This document shows, one piece after another, positions 41,731 through 51,299 of a DNA stretch of 64,000 nucleotides. Position 1 is the stretch's first letter; each line of letters begins with the position of its first letter. Source of the stretch: Alkalibacterium sp034520745 (GTDB lineage: Bacteria > Bacillota > Bacilli > Lactobacillales > Carnobacteriaceae_A); contig JAXHNF010000014.1 of assembly GCA_034520745.1 (NCBI GenBank), positions 103,645 through 167,644 on the forward strand, read 5' to 3'. Both the position numbers and the translations under genes were made by a program. The notes under the pieces are model-generated. The model saw only the letters and a list, made by a program, of their open reading frames with translations. It ran no database searches and was not told the origin of the DNA.

Positions 41731-42330
41731 ATGAAGAAGAAGAGAAGGGATATTCTTTTACTGGGATTTTAGAAACACAGAGCTACAATTTGCACTGATG
41801 TCTTTGGGAGAACTTCAAGACATTTCTTATAAAATTGGATCATAGAAGCAGGAAATAGATATTAGTCCTTTTTGGTACTACTGTCAGAACCTTATAATAT
41901 ATTCAGGAAATATATCAAAAATATTATGGGGTGTACGAAGCAAAAATAAAGTGACTACTGGAAATCAGAATGAAAGAGAGAGAGAAGCGAATTTAGGTCA
42001 TTTCTATCAGATACAGACGCATCCTTGAAAAAACAGATTAATTAGGGAAACGCTTTAGAACATGCTGATGAAAAACTCGAAGAACTTTTTCAAATGCGTG
42101 AAAGAAAATCTGTGTTCTTGGTAAATATTTCGGTCCGCCTCGAAATTTAATCAGCTTTCGGAAGATGATTCAGTTTACGATGCTTCTAAAGAAAAGAGTC
42201 TTGGGATGCCTGTCATCCAGAAACCAAAATATTTTATTTCTATGGTGCTAGTACTAATATCAGGAAGACTTGTCCAAGAAATTAAAAAGCTGAAAGAAAA
42301 TATTAGGTATTGTGCAGGGGGAATTCGAGA
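41731..42330 (+). CDS. Putative HEPN-like protein next to phage lysis genes, frameshifted
   Basis: The ATG at 41731 has AAGGAGTT 10 bases upstream. It starts MKKKRRDILL. Arm 2 continues RELETQVHFAPMSFEELQD. Both arms share NLIIYSGNISKILWGVRK. In arm 2 the frame LIRNALEHADEKLEEF is clean; it contains R-x4-H, the shape of the HEPN ribonuclease or dimer motif, within a helix of RNALEH-DE-L type. Later islands are KYFGPPRNLIS, DDSVYDASKE and PETKNI. I recall uncharacterised families with a comparable R-N/H-x-x-E-H-x-DE-L helix, but I cannot name one. The end is approximate. It could simply be a phage or host housekeeping protein of unknown role. Confidence 0.42.
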
Positions 42331-42412
42331 TAATTTTTTATTCAATTACTTTTTATAGAGTCTGCCCTCATCGCAGGTCTCTTTAATGGTCTACTGAAAA
42401 AGGAAGCGTGGG

Positions 42413-42690
42413 ATGGATTCGAACAAGGCAACTGGTACTCATTTAAAGAACTAATTGAATTAATTTCAGGATGAAGAGACGAACTGAAAGAAACACGACA
42501 TATTATAAGTAAATACGATGGAGCTGAGAGAAAAGATCGAAATAGTCGAAGACAAAGATGAGGCATATTGAAAGTTTTAAAGAAGCGAAAAGCGGTTTTG
42601 GACAATCTGTACGAGTTTGGGGTGGATGCGATTCTCGGTTTCGTCACACTGCTTGTTCTGCTTAAGCCAATATATTTACGGAGGAAATGA
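42413..42690 (+). CDS. XhlA-like phage lysis-accessory membrane protein, frameshifted
   Basis: About 92 residues: EQGNWYSFKELIELI, then a charged coiled-coil segment (DELKETRHIISKY; EDKVRHIESFKEAK) and one C-terminal membrane helix AILGFVTLLVLL ending YLRRK. This order (soluble coiled coil, then a single helix) immediately upstream of a holin is characteristic of haemolysin XhlA-type proteins in phages of Gram-positives, which assist lysis. AAGGAAG precedes the ATG. Its TGA overlaps the holin start (ATGA). Confidence 0.65.
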
Positions 42691-42975
42691 TGAGAGATGT
42701 TAACTGGAAAGTAAGGCTTAAAGAAACAAAACGTTTTTTGATGGAAGCTGGGAAATGGGAGCTTCTGATTCTGACACGAAGCCCGTCTTAGGATCTTGGC
42801 TCTTTTTAATACCCATGTGTTACCAGGTATTGAAGAAGAGCTATAGGAAACACTACTGATGGTGCTAACTGTCTCAGGTGTGGGGCTCATAGAAGATTAT
42901 ACGGCTGAAGGATTCGGAGACGACAGTCAGCAAGCACTCCACTGATGAACGTCCTTGAAAGAAGATGATAAATAA
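42687..42975 (+). CDS. Phage holin, phi-LC3 type, frameshifted
   Basis: Starts NWKVRLK, the well-known opening of the phi-LC3 holin family, and ends with GLIEDYTAEGFGDDSQQAL, matching the family's C-terminal D-x-T-x-x-G-x-x-DS-x-x-AL pattern. Between lie two degraded hydrophobic segments. About 95 residues. GGAGG precedes the ATG, inside the 3' end of the XhlA-like gene. Holins make holes in the host membrane so that the endolysin can reach the wall. Stop and next start overlap (TAATG). Confidence 0.72.
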
Positions 42976-44170
42976 TGATTACTTAGGAATGTTTTTAGAA
43001 CCACCCAAATTTATTGTCTACCGCAGACGGATAGACCGTCACTCGACAAACGATTCTCAAGTCTTAGATATGAAATGGTAAGACCAATATAGCCATTCAC
43101 CATTCCTAAACTTGACAAGGCCTCTCAAGATTAAACGCAAAAGGTTTTACAAAATTCCACATCAATGCGCATGGTTGTCCCTCTATCAGCTACAGTTATG
43201 TAATTGAATCGGATGGAACGATTAAGTTCTGTAATCCTATCGATTGGAAAACCTATCATGTCGGAAACTCTAATAACTTCTCAGTTGGCATCTGTCAGAC
43301 AGGTGACTTCCGTTATGAAGATACAACAGAATGTAAAAAAAAGATCTTTACAGTTACTGGTTGCACGTTTGAAAAAAACCCACAGATAAATCGCGTAAGG
43401 TACCATCAAAAACACCAATTATTTATTGGAAATCATACTGTGATTCGTCTAAGAAAAGTATCACTGAAAAACCAAAAATGCAGTAAACTGAATCACTTCT
43501 TACCGAGGAAGCGCGGGAAGATTGAACGTTCTGGTCCCATCGCTGAAGGCCGACTTTGACGTAATCGACTTATATACTAATCCAAAAGAAGAGATGCACG
43601 TACACTGCAGTGGCCAAGTGATAACGTTCATCAAAGAAGGGAAAGCGAAGAAGAAAAAGAAATTGTCCTGCTCTCTAGTAATAACTAATTTACATAATAT
43701 CTTAGAGTGCTTCAAGAAGATAGATTCTTGAAGCTCGTAAGAAGAGAGCTGAAGAGCTCGGAATTAAAGATACAGAGGTACAGCAATTTCCAGAACCTGC
43801 AGCTGTCGAATTATTTAAGAGACGGAGATATTCCACCGCAAAATATCACTAAAATGACGGTGAACGGTGACTTGGGGCCAGCATCAGTCAACGTCTACAA
43901 CATGTCGACACAAGCTAACGGCTTAGTGCACAGGGCTACAGTTCCTTCATACAGTCATTAACAATATTCCATCATTAAATTTAGAAAAGGCGGCTCTATG
44001 CTCATTTGAGGAGAATCCAACAACGACTAGGCGTTAAAGTAGATGGTTCATTCGGCTTTAAAATATAAAGTTTTGCAAAAACGTATCGACACTGCCCAAA
44101 CAGGTGCTATAAGATCAAACAAATGGTAAGGACTGTAGAAAAGATGCAGCGACGATTGAACGAAAATTAA
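42975..44170 (+). CDS. Phage endolysin: N-acetylmuramoyl-L-alanine amidase with C-terminal wall-binding repeats, frameshifted
   Basis: About 398 codons. The N-terminal half has amidase-2/PGRP islands: KFHINAH (arm 2), ESDGTIKFCNPIDWKTYHVG, NSNNFSVGICQTGDF and SLYDYWL. These are the zinc-amidase pattern in which the His residues of HxxH and YHxGN are ligands. The C-terminal half has repeats of peptidoglycan-binding type: VNGDLGPASVNV, VKVDGSFGFK, GVPVDGAISRTQ (arm 2 helps) and RRLNEN at the end. The start overlaps the holin stop. A strong terminator follows. Individual frames are short because of errors, and catalytic residues beyond these islands cannot be checked. Confidence 0.7.
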
Positions 44171-44189
44171 TTTTAATATAATTTTAAAT

Positions 44190-44217
44190 CCTCACCTAAA
44201 CGGTGCGAGGCTTTTTT
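44190..44217 (+). terminator. Terminator after the endolysin
   Basis: CCTCaCC-taaac-GGtGcGAGG followed by CTTTTTTT. The arm-2 version is a cleaner stem, CCCCACC / GGTGGGG, so mismatches here are probably errors. Confidence 0.85.
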
Positions 44218-44303
44218 TGATAATAAAGTAAAATGTGTTACTTTTTAAATATGTATCATATAATTAAATTACCTTTCGTAATAATTTTAAAGTGTGGGGG
44301 TTA

Positions 44304-44640
44304 ATGAAGTTGATATGAAAATGATAAAGTTGAAAATCAATGCACGAAAATTGAAAAAGAAATAGCTAAAAAGAAACCTGGAAAAACTTACAGTAAACTT
44401 TGAATTAATAAACTTTATGAAGCGGCTAACAGTCTCACTTTAAAATTAACAACTTCCAAATTGTTCGCTTTCATAACTAAAAGAAAAAGAAGGTTTATAC
44501 TAAACATTATTGATAGTAGAAGGAGTGGCTACGGCTAATTGTCACATTTTTAATAGTGAAGACTTGAGTAAAGTTTTCTCTGGTGCAAAGTCAATTGAAG
44601 TTATTAAGCGATTGAGGAGGTCAGTAAACATTATGAGTAA
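44304..44640 (+). CDS. RelE/HigB-family toxin, frameshifted
   Basis: About 112 residues. Combining arms gives MKIDYRNDKVENQCTK at the start, a helical part, PKYHFH, KGLYSIDI (from imperfect frames), then RLIVTFNN and LDAKSIEVITIEEVSKH at the end. This is the layout of RelE/HigB mRNA interferases that cut mRNA on the ribosome. It lies toxin-first, directly before an antitoxin whose start overlaps its last codons, as in HigBA modules. Promoter features lie in the AT-rich sequence before it (AATTACC and TATAAT-like near 44255-44265). The exact start is uncertain by a few codons. Confidence 0.68.
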
Positions 44641-45720
44641 CGAGGTACTTTGTAAAAAAGAGTTAATTGCTTTTCATCCTGGATCTTATATTGAAATGTG
44701 GTTGAAGACTTGAATATTATCAAGCTGATTTTGGTAAAACGATTAATATACATGTTCATCAACGGTAAGTAAATTAAATTTAGATAATATAAAAGAAATA
44801 AGTGATATTGATATTGCTAATAAATTAGCAAAGTACAACAGGCGTTTCTATTAAAAACGTCAATAGGAATTGCAACTATCTTATGATTTAAAGGTAATTG
44901 CGATTGGGTTTCAAACAAAAGCGAAAATCAAGTATGTAAATTAATTGATTTTTTCATATTTAAACAACGTAAACTCTTGAAAATAAAACACTACTTGCTA
45001 AAGAAAAATAAAAGAACCTAAAAAACCTTAATATATCGTTCTCTGTTGTATGAATTTAATGAATATGCATTTTATAAGAAATACTAGAATTTAAAGAAAA
45101 ATCAATTGTTAACTCAAATATCATGTTGAACTTAGCAATAGATACTGCCAGAAACAAAACTGATATAAAAATAAGACAAGAAAAAGTTAGAAAAAAGAAC
45201 TACCAAATGTTGAAAGAAATAATTTGCAAAGTCCTAATGAATTTTATAATCTGGGAGGAAAAATTACTTGAATGTCATCTATCTTGCATTCCTACCAAAT
45301 TAAAAATGCAAACTTAAACACAAAGCTACTAAAAAGTTTAAAAATGGAATTATGTTACTGATTACTGATTGGAATCGAAAGATTTTACGACATATTTTTA
45401 GCCTTCCATTAATGCGTGTTTGAATTAGGTCATATTTACCATAATGATTTTTCTTCACTCTTAAAAAATTGATAAATATAATCAAAAAAGAGAAATCAGC
45501 CTAATCTCCTTGCTCAAAACTTTACCGGTTCCTACTTCAACTCTATCATAATTTCGTTAAAGTTGATGGCTTAACAAAGAAATTTTATTAGAATTAGAAA
45601 AAGCTGGAATCCATCAAGTCTTTTGCGTCGTAATCAAAATGATAATGTTCTCAAGCCAAATGGATTTTTTTAAGTGAATTTCAAGAGTATATAACGTTAA
45701 AATATAAAAGAAAAAATTGC
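44633..45720 (+). CDS. HigA-type antitoxin fused to an ImmA/IrrE-like metallopeptidase domain, frameshifted
   Basis: About 365 residues. The N-terminal Xre/Cro-type helix-turn-helix reads from both arms as PGPYIEDVVEDLNIT, an AEFAVRLGTSSKTV-like segment and NDIANNLAKITGVS. A long helical middle follows (EEKIEELRKLLNISSLSML, YEIEESVSLVENLEF). The C-terminal zinc motif HELGH is followed by IYHND; in arm 2 the five codons are clean at 47590-47604. HigA antitoxins with this peptidase-like C-terminus are known in Firmicutes. It would neutralise the toxin and repress the operon. Very high error rate, so the end is approximate. Confidence 0.65.
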
Positions 45721-45734
45721 AACAGATATTAATA

Positions 45735-46215
45735 AATAATGCAAGAAATAAGACAAATAGAAAATCATTCAAGACTAATAATCGGCTCTGTTTTCTGTTG
45801 GTCTTCCAAACACTGATTAAGGATTTTTCCTAAAAAATAGCATTCCCAACAATACAAAAATCTATAATTTTCTGATTTATGGTAGCCTCATTGTTGCTTT
45901 AATTATAAGGAGAATATCTAAAGAATCATCTTTAGCTTTCTATGTATAAGGGTACTTGGTTTCTGTACATTTCAATCCACTTGTATCTACACCTCCTGAA
46001 GAGAAATTGTAAGTTTTCAACAAAGGAATGCTATATTTCTTGTTTGCAATTTTGCCATAATTTAAAAAATAGAATATCTAATACCACTTCATTTGAATTA
46101 AAACAATACAAATACAACCTCTCATAAAATCTTCAATTCAATCACACTTTATTCATTAATATCAACTGTTATAGAGTGTGGTCTGATATGATGGTCAGCC
46201 TTCATGGCCGTCTTG
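45735..46215 (+). other. Possible gene of unknown function after the antitoxin
   Basis: Both arms show a coding-like pattern with shared islands: DNRLYFLF or similar, FLENKYILNDAKIVSFSDL (arm 2), EEGYFRFLDISIHL, IIPTTFELE, IPTVM and HGRLEF near the end. If one protein, it is about 150-160 residues. I recognise no family. It lies between the antitoxin and a terminator. It could be a third member of the toxin-antitoxin operon or an independent gene. Confidence 0.35.
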
Positions 46216-46251
46216 AATTTAGACGGGGATAAACAGAGATACTATAAAAGA

Positions 46252-46311
46252 GACAGTCCTTCTAAATAGAGAATTTTTCTATTTAACAAAAGAAGCTGCT
46301 GTCCTTTTGTG
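46252..46311 (+). terminator. Terminator before the hinge
   Basis: GACAG (46252) / CTGTC (46299), CTTCT / AGAAG and AAATAG / CTATTT nest around a 9-base loop, followed by CTTTTGTGCTTTTTT. The arm-2 copy lies near 46645-46735. Confidence 0.75.
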
Positions 46312-46470
46312 CTTTTTTATAACTTTCAGTAATCGTCAGGTTTTATGATGTTTTCTGATGAAGGGAAAAACAATAGAAAGTAAGAAAATAAAATTAAATG
46401 GATAGTGACAATAAAGCATCATCTAATAGCACTGGTCTTTCTGTCACTTTTCCTCTTCCGAAACCACTTT

Positions 46471-46489
46471 ACGTCAGCGGGCACGACGT
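46471..46489. repeat. Hinge of the 35-kb inverted repeat
   Basis: ACGTC (46471-46475), AGCGGGCAC loop, GACGT (46485-46489). Outside it TTTA / ATAA and then the arms continue with mismatches, becoming clearly complementary from CTTT / AAAG at about 46437 / 46512 outward. Confidence 0.85.
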
Positions 46490-46583
46490 CATAATGAAGC
46501 AAAATGAGAAAGACCAGTGCTCTTAGTATGATGATACTCCTCAGGATCGTCACTATCCATTTAATCTCATTCCCTACTTTCAT
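46478..46583 (-). CDS. N-terminal fragment of a small membrane protein, cut by the hinge
   Basis: In the reverse direction an open frame starts at ATG 46583 (MKVGNEIKWIVTIL) and runs without a stop into the hinge, with a hydrophobic core (SIIILRALVFLILL). Arm 1 shows the same protein with errors (from about 46360) and reads ALVFLSLFLFRNHFTSAG before the hinge. So a membrane protein begins here, and the real continuation is missing from the window. Function unknown. Confidence 0.4.
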
Positions 46584-46774
46584 CGTTTTTCCCTTCTATT
46601 ATAGTCATGAAACGTTCATAAAACCTGACTATTATGAAAAAAAGCTCAGACAAGAAGACAAAAAGGACAGCCAGTTCTTTTGTCAGATATAAAAATCTCT
46701 CTGATTCAAAAGGACTGCTGTACTCTTATAGTACTCTGTTTATTTCCTCGTAATCATAAATTCAAGACGGCCAT

Positions 46775-47262
46775 GAAAAAGGCTCCCTGCTTACCATTTA
46801 ATTGGAGACTGGGTCATAACAGTTGGTATACGACTGTCATAATGTTATTGTATAGAGATTTCATGAGAGGCTGTATTTGATATCGTTTCTAATTCAAATG
46901 TAGTTGGTATTATATCTTGATTTTCTCGATGACTGGCAAAATCGCAACAAATCAATTATTAGCATTACCTTTCTGTTGAAAAGTTCTGTTCTTTTCGAGG
47001 ATGTTACAATGTTACAAGTGGATTGAAATGTCCAAGAAACGGAAGTACCCTTCTTCATCAGAAGACTAAATACGATTTTAATTTCAATCTGGATCAAAAG
47101 TAACAATGAATGTCTATAAATCAGAAAATGATACAATTTTTGCATCATTCAAAATATACTTGTTCTCGAGGAAACCCCGATCAGTGGCTTGTCAGACAAA
47201 TAAAAAATAGAGCCGATTGTCAGTCTGAACTATTTTTATTCGTCTGTCTTTCATTTGCATCA
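46775..47262 (-). other. Arm-2 copy of the unidentified gene after the antitoxin
   Basis: Mirror of 45735-46215. Clearer islands here are KDRRIKIVQTDNRLYFLF, NDAKIVSFSDL and EEGYFRFLDISIHL. Useful for rebuilding the reading frame. Confidence 0.35.
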
Positions 47263-47280
47263 TCTATTAATATTTGTGTG

Positions 47281-48393
47281 TCACTTTTTGCTTTTATATT
47301 TTAACGCTTCTGGTGCTCTTCTAAATTCATTAAATTCACTTTTTGGCTCTAGATATTTTCTCATTTATGTAATCTACCAACTAAAATACTTGGATGGATT
47401 TCAAGCTTTTTCGGAAATTTCTAATATCGTTTTTGCGTTAAGGCTTTTCGACTTTTAGCGAAATTACTATATAAGTCGGCAGGAATTGAAAAAGTTTTTG
47501 AGCAAATGTATCAGCTAGTTTTACTCTTCTTCGATTCTGTAGACTTTCAATTTTACTCATAGTTAGAATGAAGATCATTATGGTAAAATATGACCTAATT
47601 CATGCATCGATGAAGAACCAAAATATGTCGGATCTTCTATCTCGATCAGTAATCAGTAACAGTACGCTTCCATTTTTAAAACTTTTTAGTAGCTCCGTTT
47701 AAGTTTGCATTTTTTAATTTTCGGTAAGGCAACTAATACGATACCACATTCAGCAACGTTTACTTTCTAATACGGGATGAAAGTTTCGACTTAGGACTTT
47801 GCAACGTCATTCTTTTTAATATTCGGCGGTTCTTTTTACTAACTTTACTCTTGCTTGTGCTTTATATCAGTTTTGTTTCTGGCAGTATTGATCGCTGATT
47901 CCAACATGATATTTGAGTTAACAATTGATTTTTCTTGAATTCTAAATTTTCTACTAAGCTAACAGATTCCTCAATTTCATACAACATAGATAAACTTGAT
48001 ATATTAAGCAATTTTCTAAGTTCTTCTATTTTTTCTTCATATAACATTTTTCTTCAACAAGTTTATCTCTTTTGATATGAAAAATCAATTAATTTACATA
48101 CTTTGATTTTTTTCGTCTTCTGTTTTTGAATCCTCAATTGATCTACCTTTTAAATCATCGGTGGTTTGCAATCCATCCACGTTTTAATGAACGCCTGTGA
48201 TTCACAATTATTAGCAATATCATTACTTATTCTTCTTCACCATTGATTCATTTCTTACTGTCTTACTAGATGTACCTAACCGTTACGGCAAACTCAGCTA
48301 TCAAGTAATATTCAAGTCTTCAACCACATCTTCAATATAGGTCCAGGATGAAAACGGATTTGACTTTTTTTATGTAAATTAACTCGTTCTCAT
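47281..48393 (-). CDS. Arm-2 copy of the HigA-type antitoxin with metallopeptidase domain, frameshifted
   Basis: Second reading of 44633-45720. Here the zinc motif HELGH is intact in frame (47604 to 47590), followed after one extra T by IYHND. The helical segment EEKIEELRKLLNISSLSML runs unbroken for about 60 codons (48047-47862). It ends EALKYKSKK at TGA 47283-47281. Confidence 0.65.
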
Positions 48394-48394
48394 T

Positions 48395-48723
48395 TTAATG
48401 TTTACTGACCTCCTCAATCGTTATAACTTCAATTGACTTTGCATCAAGAGAAGACTTCTGAGTCTCATTATTAAATGTAACAATGAGCCTGTAGCTACTT
48501 ATTTTCGACCATCAATATCAATTGAGTATAAACCTTCTTTTTTTCTTTAGTTATGAAAATGATATTTTGGAAAGTTCCATTATGGAAGTTTTGAGATTCA
48601 GCCGCTTCGATCAAGTTTATTAATTTCAAAAGTTTTAATTGCAACTTTTACAAAATTCCTTTTCACTCTTTTCAATTTCGTGCATTGATTTTCAACTTTA
48701 TCATTTCTATAATCAATCTTCAT
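48395..48723 (-). CDS. Arm-2 copy of the RelE/HigB-type toxin, frameshifted
   Basis: Second reading of 44304-44640. It starts MKIDYRNDKVENQCTK at 48723 and ends LDAKSIEVITIEEVSKH just before the antitoxin start, which fixes both termini better than arm 1 does. Confidence 0.68.
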
Positions 48724-48802
48724 ATTAACCCAACATAAAATATTACCTAAAAGGTAATTTAATTATATGATACATATTAAAAAAAGCAACACATTCTTTA
48801 TT

Positions 48803-48830
48803 CAAAAAAGCCCCCACCGTTTAGGTGGGG
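48803..48830 (-). terminator. Arm-2 copy of the endolysin terminator
   Basis: CCCCACC / GGTGGGG with a 5-base loop. Reading leftwards it is followed by GCTTTTTTGAA. Confidence 0.85.
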
Positions 48831-48849
48831 ATTTGAATTTGTATTGAAA

Positions 48850-50031
48850 TTAATTTTGAGGTAAATCATAACCCCATATTTCTTTGACAACTGAACTATT
48901 ACGTTCGACTGATAGCACCTATTAAAATACCATACGTTTTTGCAAAACTCTACATATTTTAAAGCGAATGAACCATGACTTTAACGCCTAGTCGTAGCCC
49001 TTCCTTAACTAGCATAGAGCCGCTTTTCCAGAACGCAGCTGACGGAATATTGTTAATGACTGCATGGAGCCTGACCGCCAATTAAGCCGGTTACTTGCGT
49101 CCCCAATACATGTAGACGTTTCATCTATGGTGGCCCCCAACTACCGTCCACCGCTATTTTAGTGATATTCTGCGGTGAGATATCTTTCCGTCTCTTATAA
49201 GATTCCCAACCGCATCCAGTTCTGTTCTGCTGTACCTCTGTGTATTTAAGTCCTCATTCTTCAGCTCTCTTCTTACGGTTTTAAAAGAATCTATCTTCTC
49301 CTAACGCTATAGATATTTATCTATGAATGGAGTTATTATGATAGGCAGGAGATTTCTTTCCTTCCTTCTCCCTTCTTCTCTTTCCTAGAATGTGATTCTG
49401 GCCCTATTCCAGTGTACGTGCATCTTCTTTTTGGATTCACATTCTCCAAGTGGTAGTCAAAGTCTCGGCCTTTAGCGATGGACCAGAGGTCTCCTTTCCT
49501 GGACTTTGTAAGTAGAGCCAATATTTTACTTTACTGGCATTTTTGGTTTTTCAGCTGATACTTTTTCATCAACGATCACAAGTTATAGATTTCCATAATA
49601 ATCTTGGGTTTTGGTTATCGGACCTTAGATTTGTATCTGGGGTTTTTTCGAACGTTAACCAGTAATCGTAAAGACTTGTCTGTACGTGTGTTGGATCTTC
49701 ATAACGGAAGTCACCTGTACTAACAATGCCAACTAGAAAATTATTAGAGTTACCGACATGATAGGTTTTCAATGAATAGATTTCAGAACTTAATCGTTCC
49801 ATCCGATTAAATTACGTAACTGTCATCAAGGACAACATGCGCATTGATGTGGAATTTTGTAAAACCTTTTGAGTTGAATCTTGAAGGCCTTGTAAAGCTT
49901 AGGAATGCTAAATGGCTATATGGGTCTTACCATTTCATATCTAAGACTTGAAAATCGTTTGTCGAGTCACGGTCTATCCGTCTCCGGTAGTCAATAAATT
50001 TGGATGATTCTAAAAACATTCCTAGTATCAT
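48850..50031 (-). CDS. Arm-2 copy of the phage endolysin, frameshifted
   Basis: Second reading of 42975-44170. It shows MFLESSKFIDYRRRIDRDS near the start, KFHINAH, and a 77-codon open piece (49802-49569) with KTYHVGNSNNFLVGI. It ends in peptidoglycan-binding-like repeats. Confidence 0.68.
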
Positions 50032-50302
50032 TATTTATCATCTTCTTTCAAAGACGTTCATAAGTGGAGTGCTTGCTGACTGTTGTCTCCGAATCCTTCA
50101 GCCGTATAATCTTCTATGAGCCCCACACCTGCGAGCACCATCAGTAGTATTTCCTATAACTCTTCTTCAATACCTGGTAACACATGGATATATAAAAGAG
50201 CCATGATCCTAAGACGGGCTTAGTGTAAAATAAAAGCTTTCCCACTTCCATTAAAAAACGTTTATGTTTAAGCCTTACTTTCCAGTTAATATTTTTCATC
50301 AT
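50031..50302 (-). CDS. Arm-2 copy of the phi-LC3-type holin, frameshifted
   Basis: Starts MMKNINWKVRLKHKRFLME, closer to the family consensus than arm 1, and ends in the S-K-H/ALHYER-type tail. Start at 50302 overlaps the XhlA-like stop. Confidence 0.7.
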
Positions 50303-50584
50303 TTCCTCCGTAAATATATTGGCTAAGTAAAACAACTAATGTGACAAAACCGAAGATCCGCCTTCCCGCGCCCCAATCTCGTACAGATTGTTCCAAAACC
50401 GCTTTTCGCTTCTTTAAAACTTTCAATATGCCTCACTTTGTCTTCGACTATTTCTGTTTTCGATCTTTTCTCTGAGCCCATTGTTTTTACTTATAATATG
50501 TCGTGTTTCTTTCAGTTCGTCTCTTCATCCTGAAATTAATTCAATTAGTTCTTTAAATGAGTACCAGTTGCCTTGTTCGTCCAT
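50299..50584 (-). CDS. Arm-2 copy of the XhlA-like protein, frameshifted
   Basis: Starts MDEQGNWYSFKELIELIS at 50584. Arm 1 has one extra base after the ATG codon, so arm 2 gives the better N-terminus. Confidence 0.62.
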
Positions 50585-50649
50585 CCCCCACGCTTCCTTT
50601 TTCAGTATAAATTAAAAGAACCTACTTTACGGGCAGACTGTATAATAAT

Positions 50650-51256
50650 TTAATAAAAATTATTCTTACTCTTGCACATATCAATATTTTTCTTTCAGCT
50701 TTTGTAATTTCTCTGGACAAGTCTTTCGATATTTTGAGTACTAGCACCATAGAAACGAAATATTTTTGGTTTCTGGATTATAATATCTAAGATTCTTTCT
50801 TTCTTTAGAAGCATCGTAAACTGAATCATCTTCCGAAGCTGATTAAATTTCGAGGCGGACCGAAATATTTATCAATAACAAGAACTTCTTTCATTATTTG
50901 AAAATTCTTCGAGTTTTTCATCAGCATGTTCTAAAGCGTTTCTTATTAATCTGTTTTTTCAGAGGAGAGTCTTCTCGTGGGATCGAAATGACCTTAATTC
51001 GCTTCTCTCTTTCATTCTATTTCAGCATCAGTCACTTCTTTTTTTGCTTACGTACACCCCATAATATTTTTGATATATTTCCTGAATATATTATAAGGTT
51101 CTGACAATATGGTACCCGCAAAAGGACTAATATCTATTTCCTGCTTCTATGATCCGATTTTATAAGAATGTCTTGAAGTTCTTCGAAAGACATCGGTGCA
51201 AAGTGTACTTGTGTTTCTAATTCTCGTAAAAGAATATCCCTTCTCTTCTTCTTCAT
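50650..51256 (-). CDS. Arm-2 copy of the putative HEPN-like protein, frameshifted
   Basis: Starts at ATG 51256. Contains the clean stretch LIRNALEHADEKLEEF (R-x4-H) that is interrupted by a stop in arm 1, and KYFGPPRNLIS-type sequence in shifted frame. Confidence 0.42.
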
Positions 51257-51299
51257 CTTACTTTCAACTCCTTTATGGGTCAATTATACAATATTTGAT

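Larger units (their letters stand above)
29107..46475 (+). repeat. Arm 1 of a 35-kb inverted repeat
   Basis: This stretch reappears as its reverse complement at 46485-64000. Anchor pairs: 29107 with 64000, truB start 29224 with 63879, CIRCE 31148 with 61940, lepA start 36762 with 56232, and the 13-mer at 46428 with 46521. The coordinate sum drifts only from 92949 to 93107, so indels accumulate but order is kept. Confidence 0.95.

Noticed and set aside
42342..42890. 182-codon open frame on the reverse strand (arm 1)
   Set aside because: It is antisense to the XhlA-like and holin genes, is not open in arm 2, and its sequence is a Ser/Phe-rich shadow translation.
46441..46470. Sequence TTTTCCTCTTCCG at the hinge looks a little like a long-read hairpin adapter
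   Set aside because: Only about a dozen bases are similar, the rest of the adapter is not there, and the stretch also continues a membrane-protein reading frame.
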